Source: Solobacterium sp.
GTDB taxonomy: Bacteria > Bacillota_I > Bacilli_A > Erysipelotrichales > Erysipelotrichaceae
Length of the DNA stretch: 17,362 nt
Assembly: GCA_017543005.1 (NCBI GenBank)
Contig: JAFWEA010000203.1
Coordinates: 1-17,362 of the forward strand
Reading direction: 5' to 3'
Shown: positions 1 through 7,055 of the stretch, piece after piece
Position numbering within the stretch: the first letter of the stretch is position 1
Layout of the letters: the number at the start of each line of letters is the position of its first letter
The notes under the pieces: model-generated
The model's database searches: none
What the model was told of the DNA's origin: nothing
The model's input: only the letters and a program-made list of their open reading frames with translations
Translations under genes and position numbers: made by a program

Positions 1-1
1 C

Positions 2-364
2 TGGAACATGCCCGGTGACAGTAAGGGCAAGACGGAGATGATGACGGTCACCAACCGGCAGATGATCAACGGGGCAGCGGTGCTGTTCTATCCGGGGGTG
101 CTGGATATGCTGGGCCGGACGCTGGGCGATTACTACGTCATCCCGTCCAGCATCCACGAAGTGCTGGCCATTCCGGACGGGCAGGCGGATTTCCAGGGTC
201 TGTCCGATCTGGTAAAGCATGTCAATTCGGTAGCGGTCAGCCCGGAAGAAAAACTGTCGGATCATCTTTATCACTATGACTGTGCAGCTGAGCAGTTTGA
301 GACCGCGGAAGCGTACCGCCGGCGCTGCGGGCTGGACAGCGGGGAAGAGGAGTTGAAAGTATGA
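2..364 (+). CDS. DUF5688-like protein, C-terminal part (5' truncated by window edge)
   Basis: The frame is open from the first bases of the window and ends at TGA 362-364. The first in-window Met (position 8) is probably internal, because Trp-Asn codons precede it in frame. The visible ~120 residues contain a block resembling the end of DUF5688 proteins: a 'TNRQMINGAAVLFYPGVL' stretch, then 'IPSSIHEVLAIPD', then an 'LSDHLYHYD' tail. DUF5688 is a family of unknown function frequent in Lachnospiraceae and Erysipelotrichia, often in several copies per genome; I assign it from memory of the motif pattern. Nothing here suggests secretion, although the N-terminus is missing. The stop codon overlaps the next start as ATGA (361-364), so translation of the giant surface protein is probably coupled to this gene, which would be an upstream member of the same operon. 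Its function is unknown. Confidence 0.72.
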   Translation, partial: WNMPGDSKGKTEMMTVTNRQMINGAAVLFYPGVLDMLGRTLGDYYVIPSSIHEVLAIPDGQADFQGLSDLVKHVNSVAVSPEEKLSDHLYHYDCAAEQFETAEAYRRRCGLDSGEEELKV

Positions 365-3300
365 AGGAAAGAATCAGGAAAATCATGACGGTTCTGCTGG
401 CCGGAATCCTGTTATGTACAGGCACATACCTGCCGGCAAATGCCGAGGAAGAAGAAGTGACGGAAACGGCTGAGCCGGCAGAAGAAACAGCGGAAGCTGC
501 AGAGGAAAGTCAGCCGGAGAGCACTCCGGAACTGACAGAAGAAATGATTGAGGAAGAGGACCAGGAACCGGAGGAAGGTGATGCCCCGGAGGAAACACAA
601 ACGGAAGAGGTCGAACCGGAGCCGGAAGAAACACTGGAGGCTGAAGAGATCCCGGAAGAAACAGAACCGGAACAGAGTCTGAGTCTGTACCGGGCCGGGA
701 CAGCTGCGGATATGGCCGCGGCAGTGGCCGTGCTGGCTGACAGCAGTGATACCAGGGTGATCCTTTACGGAACGGAAGAAGTGCCGGAGGGGCTCAGTGT
801 GGAAGGACAGGCGGTTGTTTATGACGATACCGTCATCATTTCCCTGGCGCAGCCGGAAGCGGTGGAAGAAACCCTGGCGGCCGCCGGGGAAGCCGGCAGC
901 GCCGCGGTGCGGGATATCCGCCTGAGCGTCTGTGAGGAGGAATCATTTCCGCCTGCGGACGGGGTGCTGCAGGATGCGCAGGAAGGTCTGGCCATGCACG
1001 AAACAGAAGGCGGCCGGCTGGTGGCGCTGATCGATACCGGGGTCAATGACCTGGCTGCGGTATCGGTCAATCTGACGGATGATCCGGACGGTGACCGGCA
1101 CGGTCACGGGACCAGGATGGCGGAAATCATTCTTTCCGCATCCGGCGGCCGGGCCGCAATCCTTTCCATCAAGGCTTTTAATGATGACGGCACCGCCTCC
1201 CTGGCCAATGTGTATGCGGCAGTGAAATACGCCATGGAAGCTCATGCCGATATCATCAACATTTCGGCTTCGGTGCCGGACTCGGAAAATACGGCCCCGC
1301 TGAAGGCCCTGCTGCAGGAAGCCGTGGCCCAGGGTATTACCGTCGTGGCGGCAGCCGGCAATGCGGCTCAGGATGCGGGCGGATTCTTCCCGGCAAACGT
1401 ACCGGGCGTACTGACAGCCGGGGCCAGGACGGAAACATCCAATTACGGCGCCTGTGTCGATTATTACCTCAGTGCCGCATCCACTTCCGAAGCCGCGGCG
1501 AAGCTGTCCGGTTTTGCGGCGGCAGGCAAGGTGGAAGGCAATCCCGAAGTATTCGATATCAGGGCGCAGGAGGAAGGAGAGTATGTGCCGCATCTGCCGG
1601 TGGCGGATCCGGACGATCCGTTCCGGCTTTATGTCAATGATGACTGCTATACTGCGCCGGGATGCGTTGTGACAAAAGAGCGCTCCGGCATGTACAACGG
1701 CCATTACATCACCTTTTTCCACGCCGCCAATGCAAGCTTTCTCTGTTATGAGGAAAACGTGCCGATTCTTGACGGGGCATCGTATGTGATTGACTCGTGG
1801 GACGTCAATCCGGAAGACGCACTGCTGGCTGCCTATGCCTATGAAGGCGGGGCGTTTGTGGATGCGCAGCTGGCTGTTTGGGGTGTCAACCGCGCCGAAA
1901 CACTGAACCGTGCCTATGAGTGGGCAGCCGGAAAGGCGGGCGGCTCGGTGTCGTACCGGCCACAGATGGCCGGCCCGTCGGTTTATGTCCCGGGAGAGAC
2001 ACTGACGTTTACGGATCAGGGCGGCCGGCTGAGTGATTATCAGTACCGGGTGGCTGCCGTGGAAACGACCGGCGGCGACGATCTTCATCCCGAGGACGTG
2101 GCTGTTTCGCTGTCCGGCAATACCCTGCAGGTAACGGTCAGTGACGAGGCGGCGGAGATGCCGGAGAAGATCCGGATCCGGCTGAAAAGCTCAAAGCCGG
2201 ATGTGGCCCCGCGTTCCAACTGCAGCGGCGGTATTGCCCATTCGCCGGGCTCCCAGACACTTCTGTTCTGCGGCCGGGTGGATGTGACCCCGGGAGAGAC
2301 GTATGCCGAAGCGGAAATCGTGATCCGCCTGGGGGTGCATGGCCAGGCAGAACTGCAGAAGATCGACGAGGAACGCGGCGATTCGCCGGCTCAGGGCGAT
2401 GCTTCGCTGGCCGGGGCAGTCTTCGCGGTGATCAACCGCCGGAACGGCCGGATCGCCGGGAAAATGACGACCGATGAAACCGGACATGCGGAGAGCGGTC
2501 TGCTGAAGTGGGGCGATTATGAAGTCCGGGAAGAATCGGCGCCGGCCGGCTATTTCCTGAACCGGGAATGGCAGGCGTCATTTGACCTGCGGACGGACGG
2601 TAAGAGGTTCAAACTGGGATCAGTGCCGGAAAAGGTATTCCGGGGCGGCCTTGAAATCAACAAGCTGGATGCGGACCGCTTCCGGGCCGGGCAGGACCCG
2701 GCCGGGCGGCCCCAGGGTGACGGCACGCTGAAAGAGGCCGAGTTCACTGTCTGGAACATTTCCGCCCATGACATCTGTTTCAATGACCAGTGGATTCCGG
2801 CCGGCCAGGGTGCCGCTGACGAAAACCTTGTCCTGAAGCTGATCACAGATGAAAACGGCCATGCCGCAACGGAAGAGCAGGCCCTGCCATATGGAACTTA
2901 TCTGATCAGGGAAACGAAGGCCCCGACGGGATATCTGCTGAATGAAGATTGGCAGGCAGTGATCCGGGTGCGGGAAGACGGGCATGTATACGATGCCGGC
3001 CGGGATAATACCGACGCAGCCGGACAGATGCGGGACGAAATCATCCGCGGCGGGGTCCGCTTCCAGAAAACAGATGCGGAACGGCAGCTGCCGCAGGCCC
3101 AGGGTGATGCTTCGCTGGCCGGGGCGGAAATATCCGTCTTCAATCTCTCGGAGAATGATGTGCTGGCGGCCGGTTCCTGGATCGATCCCGGGCAGGGTGC
3201 CCCGACGGGCGGACCCGGGGTGGATCTGCTTCATGGTGAAAAAGATCCGCGTTCGTATGCCGGCATGGAAAAAGTGCTGACCCTGACAACAGATGAAACC

Positions 3301-6300
3301 GGACAGACCGGCACGGAAAGCCGCTGTCTGCCCTATGGCACCTATGTCGCCGTTGAGACAAAGCCTTCCAAGGGCTACCTGCTCAATACAGAATGGCAGG
3401 CTGTCTTCACCATCCGTGAGGATAACCTCATGGTTGACCTGACCGGTGCGGAACCGGGGCCCGAAGAAATCGGAAATCACCAGCTGGCCGAGCAGGTCAT
3501 CCGCGGTGATGTGCGGGTTGTCAAGGAAGACCTGGAACTGGCGGGACTGGCCGGTTCTGTCAATCCGTCGCAGGCCATCGGGGGAAAGCGGCACCAGGCC
3601 CTGCGGGCCGGTCATCTGAACGGCATTGAATTCACCATCACGAACGAATCGGTGCTTTCCGTGCTGGCGGATTCCGGAACGCTGACGGAGTATCAGCCGG
3701 GCGAGTTCGTCTGTGTCATTGCGACACATTATGATGAAGAGCTGGGAAAGTATGTCGCCGAAACGGAAGGAAAGGCACTGCCGTACGGCACCTATACCAT
3801 TCAGGAAACGAAGACAAACAATGCCTATCTGCTGACGGACGGAAGCCGGCGGACCTTTGAAATCGAGCGGGATGGTGAAATTGTCGGGACCGATGTCCTG
3901 ACGCATCAGAAACAGCAGGCCGGGACGCCGATGCATTTTCAGGATCAGATCCGGCGCGGCGAGTTCTCCTTTGTCAAAACCATTGGCTACACCACTGACC
4001 GGATCCGGACGCTGTGGGTACTGGAAAATGCGGCTACCGGGGAACGGCACGTGCTGCTTACGGACATCAACGGCGAGTATCATTCCGACGATGTGCCGCA
4101 TTCCGTTGCCGTTAACGCAAATGACGGTCTGCTGAACAGTCTGGACAGTTATGAAACGAAAGTGGATCTGACGGGCAGCCTCCGGGAAAAGACCATTCAG
4201 GAGGAGTACGGTCTCTGGTTCGGACTGGCGGAAGACGGGGCCCTGGCAACTGTGGATGACAGCCTCGGCAGTCTGCCGTACGGACAGTACATTCTCCATG
4301 AAGTCCGTACGGATCTGAATGAAGGCCTGGAACTGCAGCAGTTCAAGTTCAACATTGTCAAAGACGGAAGAACAGTGGATCTCGGCACCATTACCGATTA
4401 CGGGATCACCCTGTCCACCACGGCCCGGGATGAACTCAGCCAGACCCGGATGGCCATTGCCGGGGCACAGATGAAACTGACTGACCAGATCCGTTATCAC
4501 GGCGTTTCCGATTACGGTACATACCGCCTGAAAACAACTCTGGTCTACGCGGACAGCGGTGAAACAGCCACCGATGACCAGGGCCGGGAACTGGTCAGGG
4601 AAACCGCAGTGGAACTGAAGAAACTGTCCGGGACGCTGGAAGTGGAAATGAACTTTGACGGCGCACATCTGGCCGGCCGGGACGTGGTCTTCTTTGAAGA
4701 ACTGTTCAACGCAGAAGGCGAACGGGTTTCCCGGCATATGGATCTTGATGATACCAACCAGACCATCCGCATTCCGGGGATTCAAACCGTTCTGAAAAAC
4801 ACAACTCCGGCCAAAACGGCCGATGACAAGGTAATCCTGACAGACACTGTCACGTATTCGGGGCTGATGCCGGGCCTCGCCTATGTCATGAGCGGTACGC
4901 TGATGGACAGAGAAACAGGAGAGCCGCTGCCCGGGGCTGAGCCGGTGACAGTGGAATTTACCCCGGCAGTTGATTCCGGCTCAGTCGATGTAATCTTCAG
5001 TCTTGAACGGCAGACCCTGGATGGTCATCCGGTGATCGTTGCCTTTGAAAGCTGCCTGCTGGAAGACAAGGAGGTGGCAGTCCACCGGGACCTGGATGAT
5101 GCCCAGCAGACCGTGGAATTCCGCGAGCCGTCCCTGCATACGACGGCAGTTGATGCCGCCGACGGTGATCATACACTGTATCCGGCTGCCGATGCCCGGA
5201 TCACTGACCGGGTGAAATACGGAAATCTGGAAATCGGAAAGACGTATGTCCTGAAAGGGACCCTGCATGTCAGAGGCGAAGACGGGCAGGATCTTGGCCC
5301 GCTGGAGAACACCGGCGGTCAGCTGTATGAAGCCGTGACGGAGTTCTGTCCCGAACAGGCTTCCGGCATGATAGATGTACAGTTTGAAATTGACGCATCC
5401 GGTCTTCTAAACCGGGAACTGGTGGTCTTTGAAGAACTGTCGGCGGATGGCCGGCCGGTTGCCGCCCATGCGGATATCAGCGACGCAGGCCAGACCGTGC
5501 GCGTGAAGGACAGTCCGGAAATCCGGACGCTGGCCGGTCTAGGCGGTGCCCGGGAAAAGATGGCAGTCTGCGGCGGTACAGTAACTGTCTTTGATGAAGT
5601 CTGCTATACGGATCTGAAACCGGGCAGCACCTACAGACTCAAAGGCACCCTCCATGTTCGGGACAACGGCTCTGATGCAGGGGTCCTCAGCCAGGATGAC
5701 AAGCCTGTACAGGCCGAGACCGAATTCGTCCCGGCTGCAAGAACCGGCACGGTCACGCTGGAGTTTGCCGTCAATACCGATCTGTTTGAGAACGACACGG
5801 AACTGGTGGCATTCGAGGAACTCTATGCCGCAGATGAACTGATCACTTCTCACTGTGACATCAGTGATTCCGGCCAGACCGTCACCCTGACGGTCCCGGG
5901 AAAGACCCCGGAACCGGAAGAACCGGAGATCAGTACGACGGCATACGGGGCAGCAGATGGCTTTGACAATGTCGGACCGGACGAGGATGTGGTCATCAAT
6001 GACATCATCCGCTTCAGGAATCTGCAGCCGGGCCGGACATATGAAGTCCGCGGGGTTCTGCATCAGAAATATCCGGACGGTCATGATATGGGCGAGCTTC
6101 GGGTCAACGGCATGGCGGTGACGGCGGTGCGGACATTTGTCCCGAGTAAACCGGACGGGGCAACGGAAGTGACATTCCGGTTTGATGCCCGGGAACTGAA
6201 CGGCTATACCGTGGTGGCGTATGAAACGCTGATGCAGGAAGGAAAAGTCATCTGTCGTCACGCGGACATCAACAATGCGGATCAGTCCATCCTGATCAGC

Positions 6301-6459
6301 CGGAGCCCGCGGGATGTCCGCCGGCGGGTGCGCTGGATTCATACCGGCACCGGACAGGGGGTCATGCTGGCCGCAGCCGGCGGACTGCTGGCCGGGATCC
6401 TGCTGGTGATCCTGCTGCGGCGCAGGATGAAACTCTCGGGAAAGAAGGTGAAATCGTGA
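361..6459 (+). CDS. Giant cell-surface protein: subtilase + thioester adhesin + CnaB + VaFE ester-bond repeats
   Basis: This is a 2032-residue secreted protein. Residues 1-28 form a signal peptide (cleavage predicted after ANA28), and residues 29 to ~107 are a Glu/Pro/Thr-rich acidic stalk. Residues ~215-390 are a subtilase (S8) domain with Asp225 (VALIDTGV), His249 (GHGT), oxyanion Asn334 (AAAGN) and probable Ser376 (STSEAAA). Residues ~420-560 look like a thioester domain, with Cys462 in FLCYE and Gln503 in AQLAVW, the Cys-Gln pair that forms an internal thioester for covalent target binding in Gram-positive adhesins. Five CnaB/SpaA-like domains follow (~661-1350), with candidate isopeptide Lys667, 768, 903, 1055 and 1206 and catalytic-type Glu724, 851, 999, 1149 and 1314. 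Five VaFE/T-Q ester-bond repeats (~1351-1981) then lead to a transmembrane helix (~2000-2018) and a basic tail. There is no LPXTG; the anchor reads WIHTG (1992-1996). It is predicted to be a host- or matrix-binding stalked adhesin displayed by the downstream sortase. Start ATG 361 overlaps the preceding stop and is backed by GGGGAAGAGGAG upstream. Confidence 0.9.
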   Translation: MKERIRKIMTVLLAGILLCTGTYLPANAEEEEVTETAEPAEETAEAAEESQPESTPELTEEMIEEEDQEPEEGDAPEETQTEEVEPEPEETLEAEEIPEETEPEQSLSLYRAGTAADMAAAVAVLADSSDTRVILYGTEEVPEGLSVEGQAVVYDDTVIISLAQPEAVEETLAAAGEAGSAAVRDIRLSVCEEESFPPADGVLQDAQEGLAMHETEGGRLVALIDTGVNDLAAVSVNLTDDPDGDRHGHGTRMAEIILSASGGRAAILSIKAFNDDGTASLANVYAAVKYAMEAHADIINISASVPDSENTAPLKALLQEAVAQGITVVAAAGNAAQDAGGFFPANVPGVLTAGARTETSNYGACVDYYLSAASTSEAAAKLSGFAAAGKVEGNPEVFDIRAQEEGEYVPHLPVADPDDPFRLYVNDDCYTAPGCVVTKERSGMYNGHYITFFHAANASFLCYEENVPILDGASYVIDSWDVNPEDALLAAYAYEGGAFVDAQLAVWGVNRAETLNRAYEWAAGKAGGSVSYRPQMAGPSVYVPGETLTFTDQGGRLSDYQYRVAAVETTGGDDLHPEDVAVSLSGNTLQVTVSDEAAEMPEKIRIRLKSSKPDVAPRSNCSGGIAHSPGSQTLLFCGRVDVTPGETYAEAEIVIRLGVHGQAELQKIDEERGDSPAQGDASLAGAVFAVINRRNGRIAGKMTTDETGHAESGLLKWGDYEVREESAPAGYFLNREWQASFDLRTDGKRFKLGSVPEKVFRGGLEINKLDADRFRAGQDPAGRPQGDGTLKEAEFTVWNISAHDICFNDQWIPAGQGAADENLVLKLITDENGHAATEEQALPYGTYLIRETKAPTGYLLNEDWQAVIRVREDGHVYDAGRDNTDAAGQMRDEIIRGGVRFQKTDAERQLPQAQGDASLAGAEISVFNLSENDVLAAGSWIDPGQGAPTGGPGVDLLHGEKDPRSYAGMEKVLTLTTDETGQTGTESRCLPYGTYVAVETKPSKGYLLNTEWQAVFTIREDNLMVDLTGAEPGPEEIGNHQLAEQVIRGDVRVVKEDLELAGLAGSVNPSQAIGGKRHQALRAGHLNGIEFTITNESVLSVLADSGTLTEYQPGEFVCVIATHYDEELGKYVAETEGKALPYGTYTIQETKTNNAYLLTDGSRRTFEIERDGEIVGTDVLTHQKQQAGTPMHFQDQIRRGEFSFVKTIGYTTDRIRTLWVLENAATGERHVLLTDINGEYHSDDVPHSVAVNANDGLLNSLDSYETKVDLTGSLREKTIQEEYGLWFGLAEDGALATVDDSLGSLPYGQYILHEVRTDLNEGLELQQFKFNIVKDGRTVDLGTITDYGITLSTTARDELSQTRMAIAGAQMKLTDQIRYHGVSDYGTYRLKTTLVYADSGETATDDQGRELVRETAVELKKLSGTLEVEMNFDGAHLAGRDVVFFEELFNAEGERVSRHMDLDDTNQTIRIPGIQTVLKNTTPAKTADDKVILTDTVTYSGLMPGLAYVMSGTLMDRETGEPLPGAEPVTVEFTPAVDSGSVDVIFSLERQTLDGHPVIVAFESCLLEDKEVAVHRDLDDAQQTVEFREPSLHTTAVDAADGDHTLYPAADARITDRVKYGNLEIGKTYVLKGTLHVRGEDGQDLGPLENTGGQLYEAVTEFCPEQASGMIDVQFEIDASGLLNRELVVFEELSADGRPVAAHADISDAGQTVRVKDSPEIRTLAGLGGAREKMAVCGGTVTVFDEVCYTDLKPGSTYRLKGTLHVRDNGSDAGVLSQDDKPVQAETEFVPAARTGTVTLEFAVNTDLFENDTELVAFEELYAADELITSHCDISDSGQTVTLTVPGKTPEPEEPEISTTAYGAADGFDNVGPDEDVVINDIIRFRNLQPGRTYEVRGVLHQKYPDGHDMGELRVNGMAVTAVRTFVPSKPDGATEVTFRFDARELNGYTVVAYETLMQEGKVICRHADINNADQSILISRSPRDVRRRVRWIHTGTGQGVMLAAAGGLLAGILLVILLRRRMKLSGKKVKS
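1000..1530 (+). other. Compact subtilase (S8) domain within the giant surface protein
   Basis: The block structure matches subtilisin-like peptidases: VALIDTGV (Asp225), RHGHGTRMAEII (His249), an AILSIKAFNDDG strand, ADIINISAS, ITVVAAAGN (Asn334) and a FFPANVPGVLTAGA strand, followed quickly by STSEAAAKLSG (Ser376). The usual serine box is GTSMAxPxVAG; here the Gly is Ser and the Pro is Ala. The segment between the 'SNYG' strand and the serine box, which normally carries the APG motif, is only a few residues long. All triad residues and the oxyanion Asn can be placed, but the domain is short (~175 residues against roughly 250 or more in the family). It may be active with altered specificity, or act only as a fold. 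Confidence 0.82.
1618..2335 (+). other. Thioester domain (TED-like) plus following beta-rich domain
   Basis: Residues ~420-545 contain 'ITFFHAANASFLCYE' with Cys462, and 41 residues later 'DAQLAVWGV' with Gln503. Gram-positive thioester domains pair a [aromatic]-C-[aromatic] motif with a TQxA[V/I]W motif. Here the Thr is Ala, but the C-Y and Q-x-A-V-W cores are kept. The following ~110 residues (GPSVYVPGETLTFTDQ to the strand before residue 660) resemble the beta domain usually found directly after thioester domains in these adhesins, with a 'LSGNTLQVTV' strand. In characterised relatives such as Streptococcus and Clostridium perfringens surface proteins, the thioester reacts with host amines. 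Formation of the bond here is inferred. Confidence 0.7.
2392..2418 (+). repeat. Near-identical 27-bp repeat, copy 1 (CnaB unit 1)
   Basis: The stretch encoding QGDASLAGA recurs at 3100-3126 with a single clear third-position difference (ggc/ggt) inside the shared core. The flanks differ, so the match stands out against otherwise diverged CnaB units and suggests recent gene conversion or duplication between units 1 and 3. Confidence 0.7.
3100..3126 (+). repeat. Near-identical 27-bp repeat, copy 2 (CnaB unit 3)
   Basis: This is the partner of 2392-2418 and encodes the same QGDASLAGA segment at the equivalent position in the third CnaB domain. Confidence 0.7.
4405..6300 (+). repeat. Five tandem VaFE / T-Q ester-bond repeats
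   Basis: Units span roughly residues 1349-1470, 1475-1590, 1592-1716, 1721-1844 and 1857-1981. Each starts with a Thr-containing strand (LSTTA, LKNTTP, LHTTA, IRTLA, ISTTA) and has a 'Y..L.PG..Y.l.GtLh' strand. A 'VaFEeL'-type strand follows (FFEEL, VAFES, VFEEL, AFEEL, AYETL), then H-x-D-[LI]-x-D/N-x-x-Q-[TS]. Predicted ester-bond Gln residues are 1467, 1583, 1711, 1839 and 1975. This is the family typified by the C. perfringens Cpe0147 stalk, in which Thr-Gln ester bonds lock each domain. A short PEPEEPE linker separates units 4 and 5. Confidence 0.85.
6334..6456 (+). other. Non-canonical C-terminal sorting signal (WIHTG + TM + basic tail)
   Basis: Residues 1992-1996 read WIHTG, followed by TGQG, a hydrophobic helix (VMLAAAGGLLAGILLVILL) and RRRMKLSGKKVKS. 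The layout motif-helix-basic tail is that of sortase substrates, but the Leu-Pro (or Asn-Pro) of LPXTG/NPQTN motifs is Trp-Ile, and only Thr-Gly is retained. It could be a substrate motif of the neighbouring sortase or an ordinary membrane anchor. Confidence 0.65.
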
Positions 6460-7055
6460 AAAAGATGATGCTGGCACTGATACCGGCAATTGCGGCGGGG
6501 ATCATCCCGGTGCAGGCCCAGGATCCGCTGACCTATGTGGATGAGAACGGGGAAACCGTCACTTACGGGGAAGAACAGGACTGGGTCAGAACCATTCACT
6601 ATGTTTTTCCCGAGTGCCCGCGGCGCAACCACGATCTGGAACAGTACACCCGTGGCAGCGAAGTCTGGATCAAGCCGGCCGACGGTCCGGCGGAGTATCA
6701 CATCGGCAATAACGGGGAATGCGGCTGGGATGCGGTGATGACCCCGGTTGAGGCCGGCTTCACAGCCGATATTGAAGTGGTTCCCGAAGCGGATCTCTAT
6801 GCGGATCCCGGTCAGGCGCAGAAAGCGGAGATCACCGTAACCTATGTCAGCCGCCAGCCGGAAGAAACCCCGGCCGCGATCACCCCGGAACCTGAGCCGG
6901 AAGAGACAGTGCCGAGTGCTGTGCCCGAACTTGTTCCGGCGGAACCGGAAGAAGAACAGGAAACAACGCATCTGCCGGCGGCGGCAGCGGGTATCCTAAT
7001 CCTGCCGCTGCTCTGGAAACAGTTCAGAAAACATGCGGGAAAGCATACTGTATGA
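6456..7055 (+). CDS. Small secreted, membrane-anchored surface protein of the sortase locus
   Basis: This 199-residue protein starts at GTG 6456, which overlaps the giant's stop (GTGA), with a good AGAAGG ribosome-binding site 7-8 bases upstream. Residues 1-21 form a signal peptide (cleavage after VQA21). Residues ~22-130 make a soluble domain I do not recognise (YVDENGETVTYG, WVRTIHYVF, GECGWDAVMTP, AEITVTYV). The 'Y.DE.G..V' and 'RTI.Y' elements recall mucin-binding-type domains, but the match is too weak to assign. A Pro/Glu-rich linker (~130-175) is followed by THLPAAAAG, a short hydrophobic helix and a basic tail (WKQFRKHAGKH). The C-terminus looks like a degenerate sorting signal (LPAAA rather than LPXTG). 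It sits between the giant adhesin and the sortase, so it may be a second substrate, a minor subunit or an assembly partner. Confidence 0.82.
   Translation: MKKMMLALIPAIAAGIIPVQAQDPLTYVDENGETVTYGEEQDWVRTIHYVFPECPRRNHDLEQYTRGSEVWIKPADGPAEYHIGNNGECGWDAVMTPVEAGFTADIEVVPEADLYADPGQAQKAEITVTYVSRQPEETPAAITPEPEPEETVPSAVPELVPAEPEEEQETTHLPAAAAGILILPLLWKQFRKHAGKHTV

Larger units (their letters stand above)
2341..4404 (+). repeat. Five tandem CnaB/SpaA-like (prealbumin-fold) isopeptide domains
   Basis: Units begin near residues 661, 762, 899, 1050 and 1201. Each opens with a strand carrying a Lys (AELQK, LEINK, VRFQK, VRVVK, FSFVK). Most end in a TDE-x-G turn, an LPYGTYxxxE(T) strand and a GYLLN-type loop. 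The joints repeat an 'RG[G/D/E]' signature (VFRGG, IIRGG, VIRGD, IRRGE). The Lys plus Glu pattern is that of self-forming Lys-Asn/Asp isopeptide bonds, which give mechanical and protease resistance. The first three units are closest to each other. The fourth lacks the 'AP.GY' wording (ETKTNNAYLL), and the fifth is the most diverged and longest. Confidence 0.8.

Noticed and set aside
400..420. Possible lipobox at Cys19 of the giant protein
   Set aside because: The residues before the Cys are I-L-L, and the position just before Cys should be small. The ANA cleavage site at 26-28 fits an ordinary secretion signal.
943..2088. Antisense open frame (381 codons) opposite the subtilase and thioester region
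   Set aside because: It is opposite clearly recognisable S8 and thioester motifs, with no support of its own.
2620..4785. Long antisense open frame (721 codons) opposite the giant surface gene
   Set aside because: It mirrors a strongly supported sense gene with clear domain repeats. The high-GC codon use of the sense strand suppresses stops in this reverse frame, and its translation shows no recognisable domains.
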